Below, piece by piece: positions 25,052 to 33,716 of a stretch of DNA of 38,575 bases. Source of the DNA: Bacillota bacterium (GTDB lineage Bacteria; Bacillota; Clostridia; Christensenellales; CAG-138); NCBI GenBank assembly GCA_023396535.1, contig JAEWWD010000090.1:1-38575 (forward strand). The letters are read 5' to 3'. Numbering within the stretch: position 1 is the first letter of the stretch; the number at the start of each line of letters is the position of its first letter. The notes beneath the pieces are model-generated. The model ran no database searches and was not told the origin of the DNA. It saw only the letters and a program-made list of their open reading frames with translations. Both the position numbers and the translations under genes were made by a program.

Positions 25052-26161
25052 ATGTTTACTATATTGAAGGGCGCGGAGTGTTTTGCCCCTGAACCAATCG
25101 GCCGGAAAGACATATTGATTTGCGGGGATAAAATACTCAAGATCGCCGATCCCGGTAGTCTAGATAAGTTACCCGAGTTCGGAACCGTTATTGATTGCAG
25201 CGGCTTGCTGGCTTTTCCCGGCATTATGGATCAGCATATCCATTTGATCGGCGGCGGGGGCGAAAACGGCCCGGCCAGCAGGATAGAAGAGATCAGCCTG
25301 GATGAGATACTGCTTGCAGGTGTCAGCACTGTGGTTGGCGTACTCGGATTTGACAGTTACACCAAAAGCCTGAAAAGTCTGCTGGCAAAAGCGAATACGC
25401 TGGAGGCCAAGGGGCTGACAGCGTACATCTATACCGGCAGTTATGCCATTCCAACCGTTACCATCACGGGAACGATTGCGGAGGATTTGATCCTTATTGA
25501 TAAGATCATCGGTACAGGCGAAATTGCGATATCGGATTATCGTTCCTCTCAGCCGACGTATAATGAATTTGCGCAGCTTTCCGCGCAAAGCAACACAGCC
25601 GGGCTGATCAGCGGCAAGGCGGGCGTGGTTCATATTCATGTAGGCGATGGAAAGGCGGGATTGCGGCCGCTAATCAAGCTGCTGGAAGAAACGGATCTGC
25701 CCAAGGAAATGTTTGTGCCAACACATATGAACCGGAATGAAGCCTTGTTCGCACAGGCTGTGGAGTATTGCGCAAACGGAGGCAATATCGATCTGACGGC
25801 AGGGGAAACGAAAGGTATTCCCGTGCCGAAAGCCGTCAAAAGACTTCGCGAGGCGAATATGGATCTATCCCGCGTTACGATAAGTTCGGATGCAAACGGG
25901 AGCTCGGGAACGGACGTCACCCGGATAAGTTCCCTGTTTGAGGACCTGAAAAATGCCATACAGAACGAGAATATACCGGCTGCCGACATGTTCCGCTTTG
26001 TAACGGAGAATGTGGCCAGAGTATTGAAGCTGTACCCCACCAAAGGAACATTGCGTGAAGCGAGCGATGCGGATATATTGGTGCTGGACCGTGCTTATAC
26101 CATTCAGAAACTGTTTTGCAGAGGGAAACTGACCATGGATAACGGAAGAGTCGTTAGGTAG
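25052..26161 (+). CDS. iadA: Isoaspartyl dipeptidase (beta-aspartyl peptidase, IadA type)
   Basis: This 369-residue amidohydrolase-fold enzyme cleaves beta-aspartyl dipeptides, including the beta-Asp-Arg released from cyanophycin. The start MFTILKGAECFAPEPIGRKDILI matches the family start. An in-frame ATG at 25022 exists, but AAAGG about seven bases before 25052 supports the later start. Metal-site motifs are QHIHLIGGGGENGP (H62, H64), VVHIHVGDG (H194, H196), PTHMNR and the late SSDANGS aspartate. Where E. coli IadA has a carboxylated lysine (my recollection: Lys162), this protein has E157 in GEIAISDYRSS. The gene is first of an apparent operon with cyanophycinase and cyanophycin synthetase (three-base gap to cphB). 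Confidence 0.9.
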   Translation: MFTILKGAECFAPEPIGRKDILICGDKILKIADPGSLDKLPEFGTVIDCSGLLAFPGIMDQHIHLIGGGGENGPASRIEEISLDEILLAGVSTVVGVLGFDSYTKSLKSLLAKANTLEAKGLTAYIYTGSYAIPTVTITGTIAEDLILIDKIIGTGEIAISDYRSSQPTYNEFAQLSAQSNTAGLISGKAGVVHIHVGDGKAGLRPLIKLLEETDLPKEMFVPTHMNRNEALFAQAVEYCANGGNIDLTAGETKGIPVPKAVKRLREANMDLSRVTISSDANGSSGTDVTRISSLFEDLKNAIQNENIPAADMFRFVTENVARVLKLYPTKGTLREASDADILVLDRAYTIQKLFCRGKLTMDNGRVVR

Positions 26162-26164
26162 CGT

Positions 26165-26968
26165 ATGAGCGGAAATGGGTATTTGCTGATTATTGGCGGC
26201 GCGGAAGATAAACACGGGAAACGCTCTATTTTGAGCCAGGCGGCGGATATGGTAAGGAAGGACGAGATTCTTACCATTATTACGACTGCCACAAATTATC
26301 CTGAAGAGGTCGGCCAGGAATACAAGGATGTTTTTTATAAACTCGGTGTGGATCATATCAATATCTTAAACATCGACACACGGGATGACGCCAACAGTGA
26401 AGATACCTGTGAAGTAATACGCGAGTCAAAATGCATATTTTTCACAGGGGGCGATCAACTCCGAATCACCAGCATACTGGGCGGGACAAAGGCGAACAGT
26501 GAATTACAGTATCTTTATCGCGACGGCGGATTCATCATGGGAACCAGCGCGGGCGCTTCCGCGATGAGCTCCACTATGATCGTACAGGGGAATGATAACG
26601 AGCCCGCAAGAAAATGTACCCTGAAAATGGCGCCGGGGTTAGGGTTGATCGAAAACTGCATCATTGACCAGCATTTCGATCAGAGAGGCAGATTTGGACG
26701 TTTGCTGTGCGGTATTGCGGAGAACCCGAATGTGATCGGCATAGGCATAGACGAGAATACGGCGATAAAAGTGTATCCGGATATTCATTTTGAGGTTATC
26801 GGGGAGAATTCTGTTACTGTGATAGACGGCAGTACGATCCAAAGCTCCAACGTTGCGGAACTGGAGCCAAATGAGCTTCTTGCGATAGTCGGCGTATCCG
26901 TGCATATTTTGCCCTATGGATACGGATATGATCTTGTGACCAAAGAAGTCATAAAACTGGAGAGGTAA
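26165..26968 (+). CDS. cphB: Cyanophycinase
   Basis: This 267-residue serine hydrolase of peptidase family S51 degrades cyanophycin to beta-Asp-Arg. It opens with YLLIIGGAEDKHGKRSIL, then has FFTGGDQLRI and the nucleophile motif GTSAGASAMS (S128), followed by GLGLIENCIIDQHFDQRGRFGRL, all characteristic of CphB. It lies between iadA and cphA with short gaps, matching the degradation route cyanophycin to dipeptide to free amino acids. Intracellular; no signal peptide. Confidence 0.95.
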   Translation: MSGNGYLLIIGGAEDKHGKRSILSQAADMVRKDEILTIITTATNYPEEVGQEYKDVFYKLGVDHINILNIDTRDDANSEDTCEVIRESKCIFFTGGDQLRITSILGGTKANSELQYLYRDGGFIMGTSAGASAMSSTMIVQGNDNEPARKCTLKMAPGLGLIENCIIDQHFDQRGRFGRLLCGIAENPNVIGIGIDENTAIKVYPDIHFEVIGENSVTVIDGSTIQSSNVAELEPNELLAIVGVSVHILPYGYGYDLVTKEVIKLER

Positions 26969-26978
26969 ACAGGAAAGC

Positions 26979-29588
26979 ATGATAAAGATCATCGATGTTA
27001 TCACTCTTAGGGGCAGAAACATTTACAGTCACTTTCCTGTTATTAAAATAGTCGTCGACACTGGGAAATATGGCCAGGTCATGACGACGGAAATCGAACA
27101 TTTTAACGATTGGGTTTTAACGGAGTTCCCGGGCCTTAAAACAAATGTATGCGGGCTCGGGTATGAGGGAGGGTTTCTAGAGCGCCTGAAAGAAGGGACA
27201 TTGCTGGCGCATGTCGTGGAGCATATCATACTGGAAATGCAGTTTATGGTCGGATATAACGTTACGTTCGGCAAGACCAGAATTATGGACAAGCCTGAGC
27301 AGTCGTATATCATATATGAATACATGAACGAGGCGTGCGGTCTGGAATGCGGGAAAGCAGCCATTTATATTGTAAATGGCTTCCTGAAGCATAAAAAAAT
27401 AAACGTTCAGCAAATGATCGAAAGAATAAAGGAAATATCCAGGGATACCGATCTTGGCCCGAGTACGAGCGCGATTTTCAATGAGGCCAAAAACCGCGGC
27501 ATCCCCGTAAGCCGGCTGGGAAATGAGAGCATTATCCAATTGGGATACGGCAAATATCAGCACAGGCAGCAGGCCACGCTGGCCGATACGACCTCCTGCA
27601 TTGCGGTGGATATTTCATCCGACAAGCACCTTACCAAGACGCTGTTGAAGCAGCAGGGGATACCTGTTCCGGACGGTAAAATGGCCTACAGCGAGATATC
27701 CGCCATGGAAGCGGCAAAAGAAATCGGTTTTCCCGTCGCGATCAAGCCGTTTGACGGTAATCAGGGAAAAGGCGTTCATTTGAACCTGAAAAACGAGCGT
27801 GAGATGAAATCGGCCCTGAAAGACGCGTTCCTTTATAGCAATGCCGTAATCGTGGAACGCTTTGTTTTAGGAAAGGACTATCGCGTACTGGTCGTAGGCA
27901 ATAAAGTAAGCGCCGTATCTGAAAGAATTCCGGCCTGTGTGACGGGAAACGGCATACACACCGTTTCGGAACTTGTGGAATTGACTAACCAGTCGGAAAA
28001 CAGGGGCGATCATCACGAAAAACCGTTGACGAAAATCAAGCTGGACGCCAATGCGCGGCGGCTGCTTAAAAGATATAAATTGTCCCCATCTTCCGTTCCG
28101 GAAAAAGGCGTCAGAGTATTGCTTCGGGAGAACGGCAACCTCAGCACCGGCGGAACGGCTATCGACCGGACGGATGAGATTCATCCCGATAACGCGGAGC
28201 TCGCCATTCGGGCTGCTTCCGCTTTGGGTATCGACATAGCGGGGATAGATTTTGTAACAAAGGATATCTCCATACCTGCGGCACTGAACGGAGGCGTAAT
28301 CGTAGAGGTGAATACTGCCCCGGGAATTCGCATGCATCTTTACCCCTCGGAAGGAAAAGCCCGCAATGTGGCAAAGGATATTGTGGACTTTTTATTCCCG
28401 CACAACGAAGCCATGCAATTTCCGATCGTTTCCGTAACGGGTACCAACGGAAAAACGACGACGACGCGCCTCATAGCGCATACCCTGTTAAGGTCAGGGC
28501 GCTCCGTCGGTATGACGAGTACGTCGGGCACTTACATCAATGGGAAGCGCATTCATGCGGGTGACGATACGGGGGCTATGAGCGCAAGCATGGTTTTATC
28601 CTCAAAAGCCGTGGATATTGCGGTGCTTGAAACAGCCCGCGGCGGCATTTTACGCTCCGGACTGGGGTATGATCTGGCGGATGTCGGCGTCATTACGAAT
28701 ATCGCGGATGACCACTTGGGATTGGAAGGCATTCACACGCTCGAAGAGATGGCGTTTGTAAAGTCGCTCGTGGCGGAAGCGGTAAAAGATACGGGTTATG
28801 CGGTATTGAACGCTGCGGATAGCATGACCGAGTCAATTATAAAGCGCGTAAAATCAAATATCATATTGTTCGCAAAATCTGCCGATGCCTTTCAAACAAG
28901 ATATAACCGCGAGATCAAGGTATATGTTTCCGACGGCATGATAACCGTCGATGATGGTAAACCCAAGCCTGTTGTCGCTATACGGGATATTCCCATTACC
29001 AGAAACGGCTCCATACCGTGCAACGTGGAGAATTGCCTGGCTGCAACAGCAGCGCTTTACGCATTGAAAATACCCTTGCAGGATATCGCAAACGGCTTGT
29101 TAACCTATGTGCAGAATGAAGGACGGTTTGATCACCATGTCATGAATGGCTACGCCATATTGCTGGATTACGGGCATAACCTGCCCGGCTATGAATCCGT
29201 AGTGCAGGCTTTGCCGGCATACAACGCAAAGCGGCTGGTCGGTATTATCGGCATGCCGGGAGACAGGCAAAATGAAGCGATAGAAGCGGTGGGCAAATTA
29301 TGTGCGCGGCACTTCCAAAAGATATATATCAAAGAGGATGAGCATCTGAGGGGGCGCAAGAGAGGCGAAGTCAATAAAATACTGTACAAAGTCGTTTCGG
29401 GCGCAAAATTTTCCAAACAGGATATTATCATAACCGAAAATGAAATTGCGGCGCTCCAGAATGCTATGGAAACAGCGCAAGAAGGCGATTTGATAGTAGT
29501 TTTTTATGAACATCTCGAACCAATACTGGAACTCATTCGGGGCTTTGATCCGGGATTGAATAAGCCTGATGCTACAGCTCCCTTGTAA
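26979..29588 (+). CDS. cphA: Cyanophycin synthetase
   Basis: This 869-residue enzyme builds the Asp/Arg polymer cyanophycin with ATP. Its length matches the family. It has an N-terminal domain (1-160), an ATP-grasp domain (about 210-470; LLKQQGIPVPDG, GFPVAIKPFDGNQGKGVHLN, VEVNTAPGIRMH), and a Mur-ligase-like C-terminal half with the P-loop VTGTNGKTTTTR (about 484-495), NIADDHLG and LDYGHNLPGYE. The start at 26979 has AGGAAAG close upstream (short spacing). It ends 21 bases before the convergent GntR gene with no obvious terminator. The iadA-cphB-cphA set implies a nitrogen/carbon store, as known in some clostridia. Confidence 0.95.
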   Translation: MIKIIDVITLRGRNIYSHFPVIKIVVDTGKYGQVMTTEIEHFNDWVLTEFPGLKTNVCGLGYEGGFLERLKEGTLLAHVVEHIILEMQFMVGYNVTFGKTRIMDKPEQSYIIYEYMNEACGLECGKAAIYIVNGFLKHKKINVQQMIERIKEISRDTDLGPSTSAIFNEAKNRGIPVSRLGNESIIQLGYGKYQHRQQATLADTTSCIAVDISSDKHLTKTLLKQQGIPVPDGKMAYSEISAMEAAKEIGFPVAIKPFDGNQGKGVHLNLKNEREMKSALKDAFLYSNAVIVERFVLGKDYRVLVVGNKVSAVSERIPACVTGNGIHTVSELVELTNQSENRGDHHEKPLTKIKLDANARRLLKRYKLSPSSVPEKGVRVLLRENGNLSTGGTAIDRTDEIHPDNAELAIRAASALGIDIAGIDFVTKDISIPAALNGGVIVEVNTAPGIRMHLYPSEGKARNVAKDIVDFLFPHNEAMQFPIVSVTGTNGKTTTTRLIAHTLLRSGRSVGMTSTSGTYINGKRIHAGDDTGAMSASMVLSSKAVDIAVLETARGGILRSGLGYDLADVGVITNIADDHLGLEGIHTLEEMAFVKSLVAEAVKDTGYAVLNAADSMTESIIKRVKSNIILFAKSADAFQTRYNREIKVYVSDGMITVDDGKPKPVVAIRDIPITRNGSIPCNVENCLAATAALYALKIPLQDIANGLLTYVQNEGRFDHHVMNGYAILLDYGHNLPGYESVVQALPAYNAKRLVGIIGMPGDRQNEAIEAVGKLCARHFQKIYIKEDEHLRGRKRGEVNKILYKVVSGAKFSKQDIIITENEIAALQNAMETAQEGDLIVVFYEHLEPILELIRGFDPGLNKPDATAPL

Positions 29589-29609
29589 CTGATATTGATC
29601 AAAGGCCTG

Positions 29610-30287
29610 CTACTTAAACAAATGAATGTTCTGGTATTGGTATACCTTTACGGAGGTAAGGATGTCGCGGACATGCTCGACCATACTGCGCTGCGCGGCT
29701 TCGCTGTCCCCGTCCTTAATCGCATTGAGCACGGCGTCATGCTGCGCAAGAGAGCTGTATAAGCGGGATTCCACTTTGGTTATCGGCAATGTAACACGGC
29801 TGAAGGGCACGAATATACTTTCGAGCATGCTGAGCAACTGCCGGTTTTGGGAGATCTTTGCGACCGTAATATGAAACCGGTAATCCCACTCGGTAAGCAT
29901 TTGCGTCTGCGCAAAAGGGATTCCACGATGGAAGTCGTTGACCTGCTCCAGTTCCCTGATATCGGCGGCGGAACGGCGCTTGGCGGCGTAAAAGGCGGCG
30001 CTGGCTTCCAGGCATTCGCGCACTTCCAGCAGTTCCACCACGTCGGTATAGCTGATCTTTGAGACGATAGCGGCGCGATCGGGAGCCAGATCGACAAACC
30101 CCTCGTAAGCCAGCCGGCTGATGGCTTCCTTGACCGGCGTACGGCTGACATCCAACTGCGCGCTCAGTTCGCGGATGGACAGAACCGTGTCCGGCGGATA
30201 CGTGTTATCGACAATTTTTTCGCGTATTTTTCGGTAAGCGTATTCCGCTTTGCTGCTTTCAGCCACAGGAGGCTGCTTAAACTCCAT
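29610..30287 (-). CDS. GntR-family regulator, FCD subfamily
   Basis: This 225-residue repressor-type regulator has an N-terminal winged helix (EYAYRKIREKIVDNTYPPDTVLS, then LSAQLDVSRTPVKEAISRL) and a C-terminal FCD helical ligand domain with metal-type residues (EWDYRFHITVAK, later QHDAVLNAIKDGD and VEHV). FCD regulators usually sense sugar acids or organic acids and control adjacent catabolic genes. GAGG lies before the start. It sits downstream of the epimerase and hydrolase genes on the same strand and has its own promoter. It is the best candidate to bind the operators at 32.3-32.6 kb. Confidence 0.93.
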   Translation of the reverse strand: MEFKQPPVAESSKAEYAYRKIREKIVDNTYPPDTVLSIRELSAQLDVSRTPVKEAISRLAYEGFVDLAPDRAAIVSKISYTDVVELLEVRECLEASAAFYAAKRRSAADIRELEQVNDFHRGIPFAQTQMLTEWDYRFHITVAKISQNRQLLSMLESIFVPFSRVTLPITKVESRLYSSLAQHDAVLNAIKDGDSEAAQRSMVEHVRDILTSVKVYQYQNIHLFK

Positions 30288-30363
30288 ATCGTATCCTCAG
30301 CATTTCTTTTTTCAGGCGGCATGTGCGCGATGGCGCCGCATTGGTGGAGACATATTTTTTAAT

Positions 30364-30392
30364 ACTCTATACCGGAATTGTACCGGTGTCAA
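30364..30392 (-). promoter_or_regulatory. Promoter of the GntR regulator with CCGGTA repeat
   Basis: On the minus strand TTGACA (30387-30392) and TAGAGT (30364-30369) are 17 bases apart. The spacer contains CCGGTA twice with an 11-bp period (CCGGTA, CAATT, CCGGTA), which suggests an operator, perhaps for autoregulation. The start codon is about 77 bases downstream. Confidence 0.6.
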
Positions 30393-30421
30393 TTTCCATT
30401 TCGCAGTATTCCGACTAATTC

Positions 30422-31240
30422 TTATTGCTGCCAAAGCCGTTCGAGTATGGCCTTGCCATTTGCCGCGGCAGTCTCACCATCAGGGAAGGGAAGGCACTCC
30501 ACCGACAGGCTGCCCGGATAGCCTATGTCTTCCAGCGCCCGCAGTATGGGAACGAAATCGATATGACCGCTCCCCGGGCTAAGCCGGTTGCTGTCGGCGA
30601 AGTGGATATAGCCCAGCCTTTCGCCGGCCAGTCGTACAGCCGCAGCCGGATCGCGTTCCTCGATATTCATATGGAAGGTATCCAGGTGGATATAGGCGTT
30701 GGGGATATCATACCGCGTCAGGAAATCCAACAGTTCAGCGCAGGTATTGAAGTTATTGGTTTCATAACGGTTGATCACCTCTATCAGAAGCTTCTGCTTT
30801 TTGCGTGCGGCGTAAACAGCCAGTTGACAAAGCTGGGCGGCAAGAAGATCGTCAAAACCCTCCGCGTTTTCCGGGCGCCGTCCTTTCACCCAGCCGATTA
30901 CAACCCCGTCCGCTGCATGAAGCTCCGCGGCGATATCTATGTAGGAATACAGTTCTTCCATTGCGGCTTCGCGATTCGCTGGATCCGGGGAAGTGATGCA
31001 GCGGTTGCGTCGGGTATACACGCGCCCTGTTGCAATGGCGGCAACGCGTATCTGATGCGCGTTGCAGGCATCCGCAAGGAGGCGCGTAGGAAACATTGCC
31101 GGTTCAACTACATGGATTTCCATCGACTGGTAGCCAAGCGCGGCGGTTTTACCCACAGCCTGCAGCAGATCGCCCTGTAGCAGGAGAGGCGCGCCGGGGC
31201 TGATCTCGTCGATAACGGTAGTCGCATATATATGCTTCAT
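30422..31240 (-). CDS. Sugar isomerase/epimerase of the xylose-isomerase-like TIM-barrel family (IolO-like candidate)
   Basis: This 272-residue TIM barrel has metal-binding residues at the usual spacing: E154 (LLIEVINRYE), D187 (IHLDTFHMN), H213 (YIHFADSN) and E248 (SVECLP). Family enzymes epimerise or isomerise keto-sugars. AAGGAGG precedes the ATG. It follows the creatininase-like hydrolase gene by 21 bases, so the two are co-transcribed. In the Thermotoga inositol route the analogous epimerase (IolO) acts after the hydrolase (IolN), which is the basis for the candidate role; the substrate is inferred. Confidence 0.85.
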   Translation of the reverse strand: MKHIYATTVIDEISPGAPLLLQGDLLQAVGKTAALGYQSMEIHVVEPAMFPTRLLADACNAHQIRVAAIATGRVYTRRNRCITSPDPANREAAMEELYSYIDIAAELHAADGVVIGWVKGRRPENAEGFDDLLAAQLCQLAVYAARKKQKLLIEVINRYETNNFNTCAELLDFLTRYDIPNAYIHLDTFHMNIEERDPAAAVRLAGERLGYIHFADSNRLSPGSGHIDFVPILRALEDIGYPGSLSVECLPFPDGETAAANGKAILERLWQQ

Positions 31241-31261
31241 AGCGCGCCTCCTTGCCGATGG

Positions 31262-32224
31262 TTAATACGTCAGGGTATAGATATGGCGGCCGCCGGGTTC
31301 GTTCGGCCCCTTGATGACGGCTTCAATATCCTCGCGGTTGCGCTGGGTCATCATATCGATAGGCGGCAGTTTGCCGGCGGGATATGCAAAAAGAATATCG
31401 TTGACCAGCTTTTCCAGGTAATCCAGCGTTTTTTCCACGCCGCGCCGCGCTTTCTCGGCATCGGCGTTGGATGCGTCGCCGATTACGCCTTCCGGCTGAC
31501 AAATGCATTCCATGCCGCAGGACCCAAGCGCGTTATACCATTTGATCGGCCCGGCGCCGCGCTCGGCGGAGTTATTGATGTGGCCGGCGGGAAGCAGCGG
31601 CGCGGCCGAGGTTTTTACGGCATATTGCTGTTTGCAAAGCTCAGGGAACAGCGCCAGGGACCAGGACTGCTCGACTTCGTCGGCGTGTATGAACGGTGTG
31701 TCATAAGGCCCGCCGTTTTCCTTGGTATCCAATTCTTCCTTCGCACAATTCCAGAAATGCGTATAGAGTATGATGGAGGGAACTTGGAACTTCTTTCCGA
31801 ATTTGTGGATGGCGAGAGGAATGACATAATCCTGACCGTGGCCGTTGACGACGATGATCTTTCTGAAGCCCGTGTTCCAGAAACCGGCGAAAACATATAC
31901 GAGATAATCCGCCAGGGTTTCTTCCGGGATCATAATCGTGCCCTTCTGCCCCAGATGATGATACGGATGGGAGCCGTACCAGATGGGCTGGGCTACCGTG
32001 CAGCCTGTCGCCTTGGCAACCTGCTCGCACAGGCGGGTATCGAGATACGTATCTTCGCCGTAAGGCGCGCTGGGACCATGATTTTCTGTGGAACCGACCG
32101 GAAGCAGGAGTACGTCGTTCTTTTTCAGGCGTTCAGCGACTTCAAGGTTGGTCATGTTCTGATAATAAATACCGTTGGCGGATTCCATGTTGCCGCCGGA
32201 TGCGGGGATCTGCCATTTGCTCAT
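31262..32224 (-). CDS. iolN: Creatininase-family hydrolase, probably 3-dehydro-scyllo-inosose hydrolase (IolN-like)
   Basis: This 320-residue metal-dependent hydrolase has the creatininase motifs PVGSTENHGP (E47, H49), GEDTYLDT (D58), VVNGHGQDY (H129) and FIHADEVEQSWSLALFP. The N-terminus (SKWQIPASGGNMESANGIYY) and YGSHPYHHLGQKGT resemble, from memory, the Thermotoga-type ring-opening hydrolase acting on diketo-inositol. AAAGGATG lies upstream of the ATG. It is divergent from three Zn-dehydrogenases, one of which could provide the diketo-inositol, and is co-transcribed with an epimerase. A plain creatinine amidohydrolase is less likely in this setting. The symbol is tentative. Confidence 0.78.
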   Translation of the reverse strand: MSKWQIPASGGNMESANGIYYQNMTNLEVAERLKKNDVLLLPVGSTENHGPSAPYGEDTYLDTRLCEQVAKATGCTVAQPIWYGSHPYHHLGQKGTIMIPEETLADYLVYVFAGFWNTGFRKIIVVNGHGQDYVIPLAIHKFGKKFQVPSIILYTHFWNCAKEELDTKENGGPYDTPFIHADEVEQSWSLALFPELCKQQYAVKTSAAPLLPAGHINNSAERGAGPIKWYNALGSCGMECICQPEGVIGDASNADAEKARRGVEKTLDYLEKLVNDILFAYPAGKLPPIDMMTQRNREDIEAVIKGPNEPGGRHIYTLTY

Positions 32225-32246
32225 AGTGCGATATCATCCTTTCTAT

Positions 32247-32268
32247 CCGTATTAGACCCGTATTAGAC
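32247..32268 (-). repeat. Perfect tandem 11-bp repeat ahead of the hydrolase gene
   Basis: CCGTATTAGAC occurs twice head to tail (32247-32257 and 32258-32268). Read on the minus strand it contains TAATAC twice, which could serve as a -10; TTGCAA lies 16 bases ahead of the second one. The repeat is 22 bases upstream of the hydrolase start codon. Confidence 0.6.
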
Positions 32269-32347
32269 GATTGCAATGTATTATTGCAGCTTGTAATACT
32301 GCTAAAAATGATGCAACGAGATTTATTGTGATGATTTGATCCGGTAT

Positions 32348-32368
32348 GGCATTCTGGTGGCATGCCAC
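32348..32368. promoter_or_regulatory. Operator 1 of the divergent catabolic promoter region
   Basis: The perfect 12-bp palindrome GTGGCATGCCAC (32357-32368) is joined to an extra half-site GGCATTCT (32348-32355). The whole 21-bp unit recurs in inverted orientation at 32576-32596 with a single base change. It lies between the minus-strand hydrolase and the plus-strand dehydrogenase promoter. Confidence 0.72.
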
Positions 32369-32481
32369 TCGTGATAGATTATAGAATGGGTAAATAAGAA
32401 ATTCAAGTGGTTTTTGAGAATTCCCTATAAAATCTTTTTCGTGTATAGAAATATCCCAAAGAAAAGCAATAAAAGAGGTGG

Positions 32482-32510
32482 TTGACAACCACAATGAGTT
32501 ATTGTATGCT
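32482..32510 (+). promoter_or_regulatory. Promoter of the dehydrogenase/transport operon
   Basis: A consensus TTGACA (32482-32487) is followed after exactly 17 bases by TATGCT (32505-32510). Transcription would begin near 32517, about 115 bases before the first start codon. Operator 2 lies about 60 bases inside the transcript, suited to roadblock or looping repression. Confidence 0.72.
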
Positions 32511-32575
32511 CATGCATATAGGACGCATCCGATCGATTTTAAGAATTTGTGCAATCACTATTTTTTTAGCCCAAG

Positions 32576-32596
32576 GTGGCATGCCACTAGAATGCC
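32576..32596. promoter_or_regulatory. Operator 2 of the divergent catabolic promoter region
   Basis: GTGGCATGCCAC (32576-32587) is followed by TAGAATGCC, the inverse of operator 1 with one mismatch in 21. Centre-to-centre distance is about 219 bp, close to 21 helical turns, so a looping tetramer is possible. The GntR/FCD regulator at 29.6-30.3 kb is the obvious candidate ligand-responsive protein. Confidence 0.72.
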
Positions 32597-32630
32597 GGTA
32601 GCAACAGATCAACAAAGAAGGTTGTTCGCT

Positions 32631-33704
32631 ATGCAAGAGAAAATGAAAGCCGTACAAATCCATGCCCCCGCTCAGTTTTCGGTGGATTGGGTCGACGTAC
32701 CCCGCCCCGGGCGCAACGAGGTTCTCGTTGAAATCAAGTCGGTAGCAATCTGCGGCTCCGATCCCGGCATATTTGGGGGCAAGGTGCTGCAAAACGGCTG
32801 GCCACCCTATTTTCCCTTCATCGCGGGGCACGAGTTTGCGGGACGTGTTGCCGCCCTGGGCGAGGGCGTCGTTAAACTAAAGGAGGGGGACAGGGTATCC
32901 GGCGAGGCGCATTGCGGGTGCGGTACCTGTCAGATGTGCGCGGCCGGGCGTTATAACCTTTGTTTGAATTACGGCCGGCCAGACAGCGGGCATCACCATT
33001 ATGGGCACAACACGCCGGGCTGTTACGCCCAGTATCAGGTCTATGATCAAAAGGCGCTGACCATACTGCCGGATACTGTGAGCTATGACGAAGGGACGCT
33101 TGTGGATACCGCCGGCACCGCTTACAACGCGCTGCGTTTGACGGGCGTGGAGCCGGGCGGCTACACGGCGATCATAGGCCCCGGCCCTATGGGCATGATG
33201 GCGATGCTGATCGCAAAGGCGCTTGGCTCCCGTACGATCATGATAGGCCGCGGGCAACGCCTTACTATGGCGAAAGCGCTGGGCGCAGACCATACGGTCG
33301 ATTACGAGCAGAGCAGCGACGTAGTCTGCGCCGTGCGGGAACTTACGGGAGGGTATGGCGCACACCAGGTAGTAGAAGCCGCAGGCAACGCGTCGGCGTA
33401 TTATCAATCCGTGCAGATGGCGCGCAAGGGCGGGCACGTGGCGTTGATCAGCATCCCGCCCAAAGACGGGCAGGAAGCGGCCCTTAAAAGCCTCATTATG
33501 AATCAAATCACGCTGCACGGCGTACGGGCAAACCCGAATTGCTCCCAGCCTGTGCTGGAGCTGATTTCCTCCGGCAAAATCGCGGCGGCAAAAATGATCA
33601 CGCATGTATTTCCGATAGACGATATTCACGAGGCCTTCGACACCTTCCTGACGCGCAGGGACGGCGCCATGAAGGTTTTAATCCATCCCAACGGGGACTG
33701 TTGA
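32631..33704 (+). CDS. Zn-dependent alcohol dehydrogenase, first of a tandem pair
   Basis: This 357-residue medium-chain dehydrogenase has catalytic zinc ligands C41 (AICGSDPG) and H67/E68 (GHEFAG), structural zinc cysteines C97, C100, C103 and C111 (CGCGTCQMC...C), and a Rossmann motif IIGPGPMGMMAM. The reading frame is open upstream, but ATG 32631 has GAAGG before it and starts at the family boundary (MKAVQI). It is closely similar along its length to the next gene. In an inositol-type locus one of these could be the scyllo-inosose 3-dehydrogenase (IolM-like), but the substrate is inferred from context. Confidence 0.88.
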   Translation: MQEKMKAVQIHAPAQFSVDWVDVPRPGRNEVLVEIKSVAICGSDPGIFGGKVLQNGWPPYFPFIAGHEFAGRVAALGEGVVKLKEGDRVSGEAHCGCGTCQMCAAGRYNLCLNYGRPDSGHHHYGHNTPGCYAQYQVYDQKALTILPDTVSYDEGTLVDTAGTAYNALRLTGVEPGGYTAIIGPGPMGMMAMLIAKALGSRTIMIGRGQRLTMAKALGADHTVDYEQSSDVVCAVRELTGGYGAHQVVEAAGNASAYYQSVQMARKGGHVALISIPPKDGQEAALKSLIMNQITLHGVRANPNCSQPVLELISSGKIAAAKMITHVFPIDDIHEAFDTFLTRRDGAMKVLIHPNGDC

Positions 33705-33716
33705 GGAGATAAAGCA

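Noticed and set aside
31232..32266. Plus-strand open frame across the creatininase-like gene
   Set aside because: Translation shows no recognisable motif, whereas the minus strand encodes a complete metal hydrolase.
32507..32602. Short hydrophobic leader-peptide frame between promoter and first dehydrogenase
   Set aside because: No ribosome binding site, and it begins at or before the predicted transcript start; its codons overlap operator 2, which explains the sequence better.
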